The notes beneath the pieces were generated by a model that was given only the letters and a program-made list of their open reading frames with translations, had not been told where the DNA came from and made no database searches. A DNA stretch of 64,000 bases from positions 4,092,001-4,156,000 of the forward strand of contig NZ_CP013979.1 in NCBI RefSeq assembly GCF_001660485.1, read 5' to 3'. Below are positions 1-8,115 of the stretch, piece by piece. This DNA is from Agromyces aureus. Its GTDB lineage: Bacteria; Actinomycetota; Actinomycetes; Actinomycetales; Microbacteriaceae. The translations under genes were made by a program, and so were the position numbers. Positions within the stretch are counted from its first letter, which is position 1. Each line of letters starts with the position of its first letter.

Positions 1-63
1 GCGCGCGTCGCGGCGTTCGCCGGGCGCAGCGCGCGCTGACCCCACACGCGTTGCCGGGGTACC

Positions 64-147
64 GCCGGTCGAGGAGGCGCGCCAGCGCCGTCTCGAGACC
101 AGCGGAGCCCGCGCGAGGGTCTCGAGACGCTCCGCTCCTCGACCGGC
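64..147. repeat. dispersed palindromic repeat, copy A
   Basis: An 84-base element bounded by GCCGGTCGAGGAG at the left and CTCCTCGACCGGC at the right, with internal GTCTCGAGAC words, so the ends are inverted. Very similar elements lie at 29999-30115, 34737-34837 and 49460-49544. Copy A and the 49.5 kb copy are almost identical over their first 30 bases. It sits just beyond the 3' end of the mmsA operon. No transposase is linked, so a REP/MITE-like intergenic repeat is the simplest reading. Confidence 0.75.
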
Positions 148-168
148 GAGCAGCCGGGCGCGCGGCGG

Positions 169-1665
169 TCAGTCGTGCTGCGGGAACCCCAGGTTCAGGC
201 CGCCGTGGCTCGGGTCGAGCCAGCGTGACGTGACCGCCTTCTCCTGCAGGAAGAAGTCGAACCCCTTGGGGCCGTACGCCTTCGCGTCGCCGAACAGCGA
301 ATCCTTCCATCCGCCGAACGAGTGGTACGCCACGGGCACCGGGATCGGCACGTTGATGCCGATCATGCCGACCGTCACCTCTCGCTGGAACCGGCGTGCG
401 GCGCCGCCGTCGTTCGTGAAGATCGCCGTGCCGTTGCCGTACCGCGAGGCGTTGATGATCTCGACGCCCTGCTCGTAGCCGTCGACGCGAACGATCGAGA
501 GCACCGGGCCGAAGATCTCGTCCTGGTAGACGACCGATGACGTGGGCACCCGGTCGATGAGCGTCGGACCGAGCCAGAAGCCGTCGGCGGCGCCGTCGAT
601 CTCGACCTCGCGCCCGTCGACCACGAGGGTCGCGCCGTCGTCGACCGCGACGTCGAGGTAGCCGGCGACCTTGTCGCGGTGCTCGCGCGTGATGAGCGGC
701 CCCATGTCGCACCCGCGCGTGCCGTCGCCGGTCGTGAGCCGCGACATCCGCTCGCTCACCTTGGCGACCAGCTCGTCGGCGATCGCGTCGACCGCGAGCA
801 CGACCGACACCGCCATGCAGCGCTCGCCCGCCGAGCCGAAGCCCGCGTTCACGGCGGCGTCGGCCGCGAGGTCGAGGTCGGCGTCCGGCAGCACGAGCAT
901 GTGGTTCTTCGCGCCGCCGAGGGCCTGCACGCGCTTTCCGTTGGCCGAGGCCGTCTGGTAGATGTACTGGGCGATCGGGGTCGAGCCGACGAACGAGATC
1001 GAGCGCACGACCGGATGCTCCAGCAGCGCGTCGACCGCGACCTTGTCGCCGTGCACGACGTTCAGCACGCCGTCGGGCAGGCCGGCCTCCTTCATGAGCT
1101 CGGCCATCCAGACGGCGGCCGACGGGTCCTTCTCGGACGGCTTCAGCACGACCGTGTTGCCGGCCGCGATCGCGAGCGGGAAGAACCAGAGCGGCACCAT
1201 CGCCGGGAAGTTGAACGGGCTGATGATGCCGACCACGCCGACCGGCTGCTTCAGCGTGTACACGTCGACGCCCGTCGAGACGTTCTCGGAGTACTCGCCC
1301 TTCGTGTAGCCGGGCATCGCGCAGGCGAGCTCGACGACCTCGAGTCCGCGGGCGATCTCGCCCCCGGCATCGGAGAGGACCTTGCCGTGCTCGCTCGTGA
1401 GGATCGCCGCGAGTTCACCGGATCGAGCGTTCAGCAGTTCGCGGAACCCGAACATGACCTGCTGGCGCTTCGCGATCGAGGTGTCGCGCCAGGCCGGGAA
1501 CGCGCGGGCGGCCGATTCGACCGCCGTGTCGACGTCCTCGGTCGAAGCGAGGCGCACGCGCTTCTGCTCGACGCCGAGCGCCGGGTTGTAGACCGGGCCC
1601 GTCCGTTCGGATTCGCCGGTGGCGGGTGCGCCGTCGATCCAGTGGTCGATGGTGGTGGTGGCCAT
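169..1665 (-). CDS. mmsA: CoA-acylating (methyl)malonate-semialdehyde dehydrogenase
   Basis: 498-residue aldehyde dehydrogenase superfamily enzyme that oxidises methylmalonate or malonate semialdehyde to propionyl- or acetyl-CoA with NAD+ and CoA. Visible motifs are SPFNFPAMVP (Asn152), the catalytic Cys283 in GERCMAVS, and the ALGGAKNH segment. The general-base Glu of ordinary ALDHs is absent there, as expected for the CoA-acylating MMSDH family. Length fits the family. The start is the ATG 2 bases after the aminotransferase stop, preceded by AGGGGAG. It is the last gene of the pyrimidine operon, where it would consume malonate semialdehyde from beta-alanine, or methylmalonate semialdehyde from thymine. 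Confidence 0.93.
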   Translation of the reverse strand: MATTTIDHWIDGAPATGESERTGPVYNPALGVEQKRVRLASTEDVDTAVESAARAFPAWRDTSIAKRQQVMFGFRELLNARSGELAAILTSEHGKVLSDAGGEIARGLEVVELACAMPGYTKGEYSENVSTGVDVYTLKQPVGVVGIISPFNFPAMVPLWFFPLAIAAGNTVVLKPSEKDPSAAVWMAELMKEAGLPDGVLNVVHGDKVAVDALLEHPVVRSISFVGSTPIAQYIYQTASANGKRVQALGGAKNHMLVLPDADLDLAADAAVNAGFGSAGERCMAVSVVLAVDAIADELVAKVSERMSRLTTGDGTRGCDMGPLITREHRDKVAGYLDVAVDDGATLVVDGREVEIDGAADGFWLGPTLIDRVPTSSVVYQDEIFGPVLSIVRVDGYEQGVEIINASRYGNGTAIFTNDGGAARRFQREVTVGMIGINVPIPVPVAYHSFGGWKDSLFGDAKAYGPKGFDFFLQEKAVTSRWLDPSHGGLNLGFPQHD

Positions 1666-1667
1666 GA

Positions 1668-3008
1668 TCAGTTCTCCCCTACGGTGCTCAGCACCTCGTC
1701 GTACACGGCCACCGCTTCGGCGACCTCGTCTGCGGTGACCACGCACGGCGGCACCACGTGGATGCGGTTGTCCTGCACGAACGGCAGGAGTCCGCGTTCG
1801 ACCATCGCGCCCTTGAGCCTGCCCATCGCCGCTGCCGCCAACGGCTCGCGCGTCTCGCGGTCGGCGACGAGCTCCATGGCCCAGAACACGCCCTCGCCGC
1901 GGACCTCGCCGATGACGTCGTGCTTCTCGGCCAGCCCGGCGAGCGCCGGTCCGATCGCGGTCTCGCCGATCGCACGGGCGTTCTCGACGATGCCCTCCGA
2001 GGCCATCGCGTCGAGCGTCGCCACGATCGAGGCCATCGCGAGCGGATGCCCCGAATAGGTCAGTCCGCCGGGGAACACGCGCTCGTCGAACGTCTCGGCC
2101 ACGGGGTCGGAGATGATCACGCCGCCCGCGGGGATGTAGCCCGAGTTCACGCCCTTCGCGAAGGTGATGAGGTCGGGGCGCACGTCGTAGCCGTCGAACG
2201 CGAACCAGCGCCCGGTGCGGCCGAAGCCCGCCATCACCTCGTCGAGGATCAGCAGGATGCCGTGCCGGTCGCAGAGCTCGCGCACGCCGGCGAGGTAACC
2301 CGGCGGCGGCAGCAGGATGCCCGCCGTGCCCGGGATGGACTCGAGCAGCACGGCTGCGATCGACGACGGCCCCTCGGCCTCGATGACGCGGCGCAGGTGC
2401 TGCAGGGCGCGCTCCGACTCCTGCTCGGGCGTCGTCGCCCAGAACTCGGAACGGTACAGGTAGGGGCCGAAGAAGTGCACGTGTCCTCGCGCGAACTCGT
2501 TCGGGATGCGGCGCCAGTCGCCCGTCGAGACGACGGCCGCCCCGGTGTTGCCGTGGTACGAGCGGTACGTCGAGAGCACCTTGTCGCGGCCGGTGTGCAG
2601 TCGCGCCATGCGGATCGCGTTCTCGTTCGCGTCGGCGCCGCCGTTCGTGAAGAACACGCGGCGGAATCCGTCGGGCGCACGGTCGACGATGCGCTTGGCC
2701 GCCTCGCCGCGCGCCAGGTTGACCGTCGAGGGCGCGATCGTGGTGAGCAGCTCGGCCTGTTCTCGAATGGCCGAGACCACGGCGGGGTGCTGGTGGCCGA
2801 TGTTGACGTTGACGAGCTGGCTCGAGAAGTCGAGGTACTCGCGCCCCGAGTGGTCCCAGACGCGGCTTCCGCGGCCGCTCGCGACGACCAACTGCGGACT
2901 CTGCGCCTGCGCCGACCACGAGTGGAAGACGTGCTCGTGGTCGAGCCGCCTGGCGAGGTCGTCGAGGTCGATGAGATCGTCGAGGTCTCCGGCGAGGTTC
3001 TCGGTCAT
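1668..3008 (-). CDS. class III omega-aminotransferase (beta-alanine/3-aminoisobutyrate:pyruvate type)
   Basis: 446-residue PLP-dependent class III aminotransferase. The PLP lysine is Lys285 in ITFAKGVNSG, the pyridine-N Asp is Asp256 in LILDEVMAGFGRTG, and TNGGADANENAIRMAR is the usual phosphate-binding region. It lies 2 bases upstream of mmsA and downstream of a dihydropyrimidinase/beta-ureidopropionase pair. The most likely donor is therefore beta-alanine or 3-aminoisobutyrate, giving the semialdehyde used by MmsA. The family also includes taurine and other omega-amino acid aminotransferases, so the donor is inferred from context. Confidence 0.9.
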   Translation of the reverse strand: MTENLAGDLDDLIDLDDLARRLDHEHVFHSWSAQAQSPQLVVASGRGSRVWDHSGREYLDFSSQLVNVNIGHQHPAVVSAIREQAELLTTIAPSTVNLARGEAAKRIVDRAPDGFRRVFFTNGGADANENAIRMARLHTGRDKVLSTYRSYHGNTGAAVVSTGDWRRIPNEFARGHVHFFGPYLYRSEFWATTPEQESERALQHLRRVIEAEGPSSIAAVLLESIPGTAGILLPPPGYLAGVRELCDRHGILLILDEVMAGFGRTGRWFAFDGYDVRPDLITFAKGVNSGYIPAGGVIISDPVAETFDERVFPGGLTYSGHPLAMASIVATLDAMASEGIVENARAIGETAIGPALAGLAEKHDVIGEVRGEGVFWAMELVADRETREPLAAAAMGRLKGAMVERGLLPFVQDNRIHVVPPCVVTADEVAEAVAVYDEVLSTVGEN

Positions 3009-3045
3009 GGGCTTCGCTGCCTTTCAGGTGATCGATGCGGATGAA

Positions 3046-3088
3046 GGATGTCGCGCCGCCGACGACGTGCGCCGGCGGCGCGACATCC
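3046..3088 (-). terminator. strong stem-loop between binding-protein gene and aminotransferase gene
   Basis: A perfect 16-bp stem (3046-3061 with 3073-3088, GGATGTCGCGCCGCCG on one arm) around an 11-base loop fills the 86-base gap between the two co-directional genes. There is no clear T tract. It could be a leaky terminator/attenuator, or a stabiliser of the upstream mRNA that sets binding-protein levels above those of the downstream enzymes. Confidence 0.6.
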
Positions 3089-3094
3089 GCTCTG

Positions 3095-4246
3095 CTAGTT
3101 GCCGCCCTCTTCGAGGGTGACCTCGATGGGCGACCAGTCGGCACCGGTGAGGTCGAGGTCTTCACCCTCGAGCTCGTCGAGGGCCTTCTGGATGTACTCG
3201 TTCGACCAGGCGCCGGCGGGCGGCTCCTCGGTGATGAGGCGGTCGCCGGCTTCGTTCACCGCGGCGAGCGCACCCGCCACCGTCTTGTCCCACGCGGCCT
3301 CGTCGATGATGCCGATGCCCTTGTCGGACGGCCAGATGAGCTTGTTCGTCTCGTTGACCATCCACAGCTCGTGGCTGGGGCCCCAGCCGGAGCCGGCCGC
3401 GATCGTGATGTCCGCGGCGTCCTGCGGGTTCGCCGCGGCGAACGCCCAGCCCTTGATGACGGCCTTGAGGAACTTGACCGTCGTGTCGGCGTACTCGCTG
3501 TCGCTCTCGAGTCGTTCGGTGTCGGCCCAGATGGCGTCCTGGAGCATGGCGCCTTCGGTGTCCTCGTACGAGATGACGTTGAAGTCCTCGGGCTGGTACA
3601 GCTCGCCCGTGTCGGGGTTCGCGGTCTCGAGCAGCTGCGCGTACTCGTTGTAGGTCATGGCCTGGGCCGCGTCGATGTCGCCCTGCAGGAACGCATTCAT
3701 GTTGAAGTCCTGCGTGATGATCTGCACGGTCGAGGCGTCGAGGCCCTCGGCGGCCATGGCCGCGAAGATCTCCCACTCGTTGCCGAAGCCCCACGAGCCG
3801 ATCTTCTTGCCCTCGAAGTCGGCGACCGAGTCGATGCCCGAGTCGGCCCACGACACCTGCAGGGTGCCGGAGCGCTGGAAGATCTGGGCGATGTCGGTGA
3901 GGTTGGCGCCCTGCTCGATCGAGCCGAGCACCTTGGGCACCCACGCGATGGCGTAGTCGACGTCGCCGTTGGCGAGCGCGTCTTGGGGAACGATGTCACC
4001 GCCCGACGGGATGATCTCGACGTCGAGCCCCTCTTCTTCGAAGAAGCCCTGGTCGACGGCCGCGAAGTAGCCGGCGAACTGACCCTGCGGGAGCCACTGG
4101 AGCTGCAGCTTGACGGGCGTGAGGGCCGAGTCGTCGCTCGCGTCGCCGCCGGATCCGGAATCTCCGGACGAGCAGGCGGCGAGGAGGAGCGCGGCCGTGA
4201 CGGCGAACGCTCCGGCCGCGATTCCGCGGCGTGTGCTGTGCTTCAT
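3095..4246 (-). CDS. NMT1/ThiY-type ABC transporter substrate-binding lipoprotein
   Basis: 383-residue secreted lipoprotein with a basic N-terminus, hydrophobic stretch and lipobox LLLAAC (Cys25), followed by a Ser/Gly/Asp-rich linker. The mature part begins VKLQLQWLPQGQFAGYFAA, typical of the NMT1/THI5 family that binds pyrimidine-like ligands such as formylaminopyrimidine. The start ATG is preceded by AGGAAGGA; a longer open frame upstream lacks family sequence. Permease, ATPase and permease genes lie immediately upstream in the same direction, completing an importer. With dihydropyrimidinase in the same operon, the ligand is probably a pyrimidine, dihydropyrimidine or hydantoin. Confidence 0.9.
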   Translation of the reverse strand: MKHSTRRGIAAGAFAVTAALLLAACSSGDSGSGGDASDDSALTPVKLQLQWLPQGQFAGYFAAVDQGFFEEEGLDVEIIPSGGDIVPQDALANGDVDYAIAWVPKVLGSIEQGANLTDIAQIFQRSGTLQVSWADSGIDSVADFEGKKIGSWGFGNEWEIFAAMAAEGLDASTVQIITQDFNMNAFLQGDIDAAQAMTYNEYAQLLETANPDTGELYQPEDFNVISYEDTEGAMLQDAIWADTERLESDSEYADTTVKFLKAVIKGWAFAAANPQDAADITIAAGSGWGPSHELWMVNETNKLIWPSDKGIGIIDEAAWDKTVAGALAAVNEAGDRLITEEPPAGAWSNEYIQKALDELEGEDLDLTGADWSPIEVTLEEGGN

Positions 4247-4295
4247 TGTCAGTCCTTCCTGGTTTTCGGTTCGGGAACTCCCGGGGCGAGATTCC

Positions 4296-5144
4296 TCAGT
4301 GCGAAACGGTGGTGCTGGTGGTGGAGCGAGTGCTGGTGGTGCTGGTTCCGGTGGTGCGATCGGGGGCGGTGGTGCGGGATCGGAGCACGAGGCGCTCGAG
4401 CAGGAGCGTCGCGAGGTAGAAGAGCAGTCCGAGGGCGATGGATGCCACGACGTACGCCCAGGCACGGGCGTACGCGCTCGACGCGGCCGACGTCGAGATG
4501 AGGCTCCCGAGACCGCCGCGGGGTCCGCCGAAGTACTCGGCGACGAGGGCCGAGATCACGGCGAGCGAGGAGGCGATGCGGATGCCCGTGAGGATGAACG
4601 GGCGCGCGGTCGGCAGCGTCAACGTGCGCAGCACCTGCCCCGGCGTCGCGGCGTACGCCTTCATGAGTTCGCGATGCACGGGGGTCGTCTGGCGGAACCC
4701 CCGCAGCGTGTTGATGAAGACCGGCACGAACGACGCGATCGCGGCGATCGCCTGGCGGCCGAACTGGCTGTCGGCGCCGAACATCGAGTTGAGCACGGGC
4801 GCGAGGGCGACGATCGGCACGACCGCGAGCGCCGCGACGACGGGGGCGCTCATCTGGTCGATGGAACGCCACCTCGCGGCGAGCGCGGCGAGGGCGATGC
4901 CGAGCAGCGAGCCCACGATCAGGCCGATGAGCGCATTGGTACCCGTGATGAGCGTGGCCGACACGATCGAGTCCCACGAGGCGATGAGCGCCTCGACGAT
5001 CGACGCCGGGCTCGGCAGCAGATAGTCCGAGACCCCGACGACGCTCACGAGGAACTGCCAGACGCCGAGCACGATCACGCCGACCGCGACGGGTGCGACG
5101 ATGCGCAGCGTCGTCTCGGCGCGAGGGCTCAGGTGCGAGCTCAT
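4296..5144 (-). CDS. ABC transporter permease (BPD type) of the pyrimidine operon
   Basis: 282-residue inner-membrane protein of the SsuC/TauC/ThiX type with about six hydrophobic segments. The family's EAA-like cytoplasmic loop is visible around RELMKAYAATPGQVLRTLTLPTARPFILTG. The C-terminus is an unusual Thr/Ser-rich tail (repeated TTSTTS) of about 30 residues. The ATG overlaps the upstream ATPase stop (TGATG), indicating translational coupling. It would pair with the permease at 6073-7062. Confidence 0.9.
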   Translation of the reverse strand: MSSHLSPRAETTLRIVAPVAVGVIVLGVWQFLVSVVGVSDYLLPSPASIVEALIASWDSIVSATLITGTNALIGLIVGSLLGIALAALAARWRSIDQMSAPVVAALAVVPIVALAPVLNSMFGADSQFGRQAIAAIASFVPVFINTLRGFRQTTPVHRELMKAYAATPGQVLRTLTLPTARPFILTGIRIASSLAVISALVAEYFGGPRGGLGSLISTSAASSAYARAWAYVVASIALGLLFYLATLLLERLVLRSRTTAPDRTTGTSTTSTRSTTSTTVSH

Positions 5145-6076
5145 CAGCGCGTCTCCACTCCGCGTGCACCGGTGGCGACCGGTGCACCGTGCAGCGCCTC
5201 GCGCACGGCGGTGACCATCTCGAAGAACGAGCGGTCCTCGCGGAGGCCGTCGGTGCGTGCGGCGCGCGCCGCGGCATCCGTCGGTCCGGTCGGGGCGGCG
5301 GTCCCGAGCCGCATGGGCACGATCTCGCGGATCCGGCCGGGCCGCGGCGACATGACGACGACCCGGTCGGAGAGGAACACCGCCTCGGGGATCGAGTGCG
5401 TGACGAACACGACCGCGGCACCGGTCTCGGCCGAGATGCGCACGAGGTCGGACTGCATCTTCTCGCGCGTCATCTCGTCGAGCGCGCCGAACGGCTCGTC
5501 CATGAGCAGCAGCCGCGGCTGCTCGGCGAGCGAGCGGGCGATCGCGACGCGCTGCTGCATGCCGCCAGAGAGCTGGTCGGGGTAGCGGTCGGCGAAGTCG
5601 GCGAGCCCGACCATGTCGAGCAACTCCTCGACCTTGGCCTTGCGGGGGGCGGATGCCACGCCGTGCAGTTCGAGCGGCAGTGCGACGTTCGCGGCCACCG
5701 TGCGCCACGGCAGCAGGCCCGCCTGCTGGAACGCGATGCCGTAGTCCTGGTCGAGTCGGGCCTGCGTCGGCGTCTTGCCGAACACGGTGATCGTGCCGGC
5801 GGTCGGCGCGTCGAGGTCGGCGACGAGGCGCATGAGCGTGGACTTGCCGCATCCGCTCGGGCCGATGAGCGAGACGAACTCGCCCGCCGCGATCTCGAGG
5901 TCGATGCCCTCGAGCGCGTGCACGAGGCCGCCGCGCGTCTCGAACACCTTGTCGACGCCGGTCACGCGCACGGCGGTCTCGGTGGCGGGAGCGACGGATA
6001 CCGCAGCGGCCGTCGCGGGCACGGCGGCGTGTTCGGCCGGGGTCTCGGCAGCAGCAGCGTTCTCTGAAGCACTCAT
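5144..6076 (-). CDS. ABC transporter ATP-binding protein of the pyrimidine operon
   Basis: 310-residue nucleotide-binding subunit. Walker A is GPSGCGKST, the Q-loop region is AFQQAGLLPWRT, the signature is LSGGMQQR, Walker B is LLLMDEPFGALDE and the switch His is in VTHSIPEA. This is the classic nitrate/sulfonate/taurine (SsuB/TauB) importer subclass. A 35-residue Ala-rich N-terminal extension precedes the domain. The start is the ATG of an ATGA overlap with the upstream permease stop, which favours it over earlier in-frame codons. Confidence 0.93.
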   Translation of the reverse strand: MSASENAAAAETPAEHAAVPATAAAVSVAPATETAVRVTGVDKVFETRGGLVHALEGIDLEIAAGEFVSLIGPSGCGKSTLMRLVADLDAPTAGTITVFGKTPTQARLDQDYGIAFQQAGLLPWRTVAANVALPLELHGVASAPRKAKVEELLDMVGLADFADRYPDQLSGGMQQRVAIARSLAEQPRLLLMDEPFGALDEMTREKMQSDLVRISAETGAAVVFVTHSIPEAVFLSDRVVVMSPRPGRIREIVPMRLGTAAPTGPTDAAARAARTDGLREDRSFFEMVTAVREALHGAPVATGARGVETR

Positions 6077-7062
6077 GCGGCTTCCTCCGTTCGTCGGTAG
6101 TTCTTGAGGATCGCGCCGAGCAGGGCGACCGAACCCGCGGCGACGAGGCCGAGCAGGATCGCTCCGAAGATCGGGGCCCAGGCCTTCGCCGGGTCGCCGG
6201 AGGCCTGCCCGGCGAACTGGATGAGCAGGCGGCCGATGCCGCCCTGCAGGCCCGTCGAGACCTCGGCGACGACCGCGCCGATGACGGCGTTCGCCGCACC
6301 GAGCCGCAGCGCCGGCAGCAGGTACGGCACCGCCGCCGGGAACCGCAGTTTCGTCAGCGTCGACCAGTAGCCGGCCGCGTAGGTCTGCATGAGCTCCTCG
6401 TGGATGCGGTCGGGCGACTGCAGTCCCTTGAGCGCACCGATCGCGATCGGGAAGAACGCGAGGTAGCTCGCGATGAGGGCGACCGACATCCAGTCCTGCC
6501 ACTCGAACGAGCCGATCTCGACGCGCGATCCCCAGCTCTTCACGATCGGCGCGAACGCGATGAGCGGCACGGTCTGGCTCAGGACGATCCACGGGAACAG
6601 GCCCCACTCGGCGATCCGCCAGCGCTGCATCACGAGCGCGAGGCCGATGCCGACGCCGACGCCGACCAGCCATCCGGCCGCCGCGATGCCGAGGGTCGTG
6701 AGCGCCGCGAGCAGGATCACGAGCCACAGCGCCTGCGCCGAGGGCGAGCGGGTCACGGGCTCGCTGAGACGCCCGATCATGTCCCACACGTGCGGCATCG
6801 CGAGGTCGGTGGGGCGCGGGAGCACCCGGGTCTCGCCGATCAGCACGCCGTCGGCCGGGGCGACGAGCTTGTAGCCCTCCCACAGCACGACGAGCAGCAG
6901 CACACCGAAGGCACCCCAGCCGAACGCGGCGAGGCGACGCCGTGCGAGGGATCCGCCACGACGTGACGAGCGCCCGCCACCGGACGAGCGGATGCCGCGC
7001 GCAGGCGTGCCGCCCGCGGCATCCGTCGTCGGGGTCGTGCTGCGCACGTCGACGTCCGTCAT
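6073..7062 (-). CDS. second ABC transporter permease of the pyrimidine operon
   Basis: 329-residue BPD-type permease. A long basic, Gly/Arg/Ser-rich cytoplasmic N-terminus (about 45 residues) precedes six or so membrane segments. The coupling loop is HEELMQTYAAGYWSTLTKLRFPAAVPYLLP. It shares ATGA overlaps with both neighbours (LLM oxidoreductase upstream, ATPase downstream), so it is a mid-operon gene. It probably forms a heterodimeric channel with the permease at 4296-5144. Confidence 0.9.
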   Translation of the reverse strand: MTDVDVRSTTPTTDAAGGTPARGIRSSGGGRSSRRGGSLARRRLAAFGWGAFGVLLLVVLWEGYKLVAPADGVLIGETRVLPRPTDLAMPHVWDMIGRLSEPVTRSPSAQALWLVILLAALTTLGIAAAGWLVGVGVGIGLALVMQRWRIAEWGLFPWIVLSQTVPLIAFAPIVKSWGSRVEIGSFEWQDWMSVALIASYLAFFPIAIGALKGLQSPDRIHEELMQTYAAGYWSTLTKLRFPAAVPYLLPALRLGAANAVIGAVVAEVSTGLQGGIGRLLIQFAGQASGDPAKAWAPIFGAILLGLVAAGSVALLGAILKNYRRTEEAA

Positions 7063-8075
7063 GCCTTGGCCGTGATGTGCTCGGAGAGCGCGGGGATCAC
7101 GGTCTCGCCGTAGACCCGGAGCGTCTCCTCCTTGTTGTCGTGCTGGAGGTAGCCGGCGAACTGGTCGACGCCGAGCTCGGCCAGCTGCTTCAGCTTCTCG
7201 ATGTGCTCCTCGGCCGTGCCGAGGATGCAGAACCGGTCGACGATCTCGTCGGGCACGAACGAGGTGTGGGTGTTGCCCGCGCGCCCGTGCTCGTTGTAGT
7301 CGTAACCCTCGCGGCCCTTGATGTAGTCGGTCAGCGCCTCGGGCACGTCGCCGTGCATGCCGTACTTCGCGACGATGTCGGCGACGTGGTTGCCGACCAT
7401 GCCGCCGAACCACCGGCACTGGTCGCGCATGTGCTCGAGGTCGTCGCCGATGTACATGGGCGCGGCGACGCAGAACTTGATCGACATCGGGTCGCGCCCG
7501 GCTGCCTCGGCGGCGTCGCGCACGGTCTTGATCATCCACTTCGCGATGTCGACGTCGGCCAGCTGCAGGATGAAGCCGTCGCCGACCTCGCCCGTGAGCT
7601 TCAGCGCCATGGGGCCGTACGCGGCGACCCAGACCTCGAGCTCGGAGCCCTTCGACCACGGGAACTGCAGCTGGGAGCCCTTGTACTCGACCGATCGCGA
7701 GTTCGCGAGCTCCCGGATCACGTGGATCGACTCGCGGAGCTCCGCCATCGTCACGGGCTTGCCGTTCGTGACGCGCACGGCCGAGTCGCCGCGGCCGATG
7801 CCGCAGATCGTGCGGTTGCCGTACATCTCGTTGAGCGTGGCGAAGATCGACGCCGTCACGGTCCAGTCGCGGGTGGCCGGGTTCGTGACGAAGGGTCCGA
7901 CCTTGATGCGATGCGTCTCGCTGAGGATCTTGCTGTAGATGACGTACGGCTCCTGCCAGAGCAGGTGCGAGTCGAAGGTCCAGGCGGTGCTGAAGCCGTA
8001 CTGCTCGGCGAGCTTGGCGAGGTGCACGGTGCGGGAGGCGGGCGGGTTGGTCTGGAGGACGACACCGAAATCCAT
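7059..8075 (-). CDS. LLM-class (F420- or flavin-dependent) oxidoreductase linked to dihydropyrimidinase
   Basis: 338-residue luciferase-like monooxygenase (LLM) superfamily TIM-barrel protein. It begins MDFGVVLQTNPPASRTVHLAKLAE and contains GIGRGDSAVR, a phosphate-binding-like segment typical of actinobacterial F420-dependent LLM enzymes (it resembles the TIGR03842 group from memory). It lies between the hydA gene and the importer genes, overlapping the permease by ATGA. No PydA-type dihydropyrimidine dehydrogenase is visible, so it may reduce uracil/thymine (or a related ring) with F420H2. A RutA-like flavin monooxygenase role is the alternative. Cofactor and substrate are inferred, not seen. 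Confidence 0.85.
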   Translation of the reverse strand: MDFGVVLQTNPPASRTVHLAKLAEQYGFSTAWTFDSHLLWQEPYVIYSKILSETHRIKVGPFVTNPATRDWTVTASIFATLNEMYGNRTICGIGRGDSAVRVTNGKPVTMAELRESIHVIRELANSRSVEYKGSQLQFPWSKGSELEVWVAAYGPMALKLTGEVGDGFILQLADVDIAKWMIKTVRDAAEAAGRDPMSIKFCVAAPMYIGDDLEHMRDQCRWFGGMVGNHVADIVAKYGMHGDVPEALTDYIKGREGYDYNEHGRAGNTHTSFVPDEIVDRFCILGTAEEHIEKLKQLAELGVDQFAGYLQHDNKEETLRVYGETVIPALSEHITAKA

Positions 8076-8115
8076 GAGGGGCTCCGTTCGAGGGCGGTCA
8101 GGCGGGTCGGATGAC

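Noticed and set aside
1..39. Possible 3' end of a plus-strand gene (12 codons then TGA)
   Set aside because: Too short to identify or test; any GC-rich edge can give this.
679..2058. Long open frame on the strand opposite mmsA
   Set aside because: Antisense shadow typical of high-GC DNA: Arg/His/Val-rich with no motif, while the minus strand encodes a complete aldehyde dehydrogenase.
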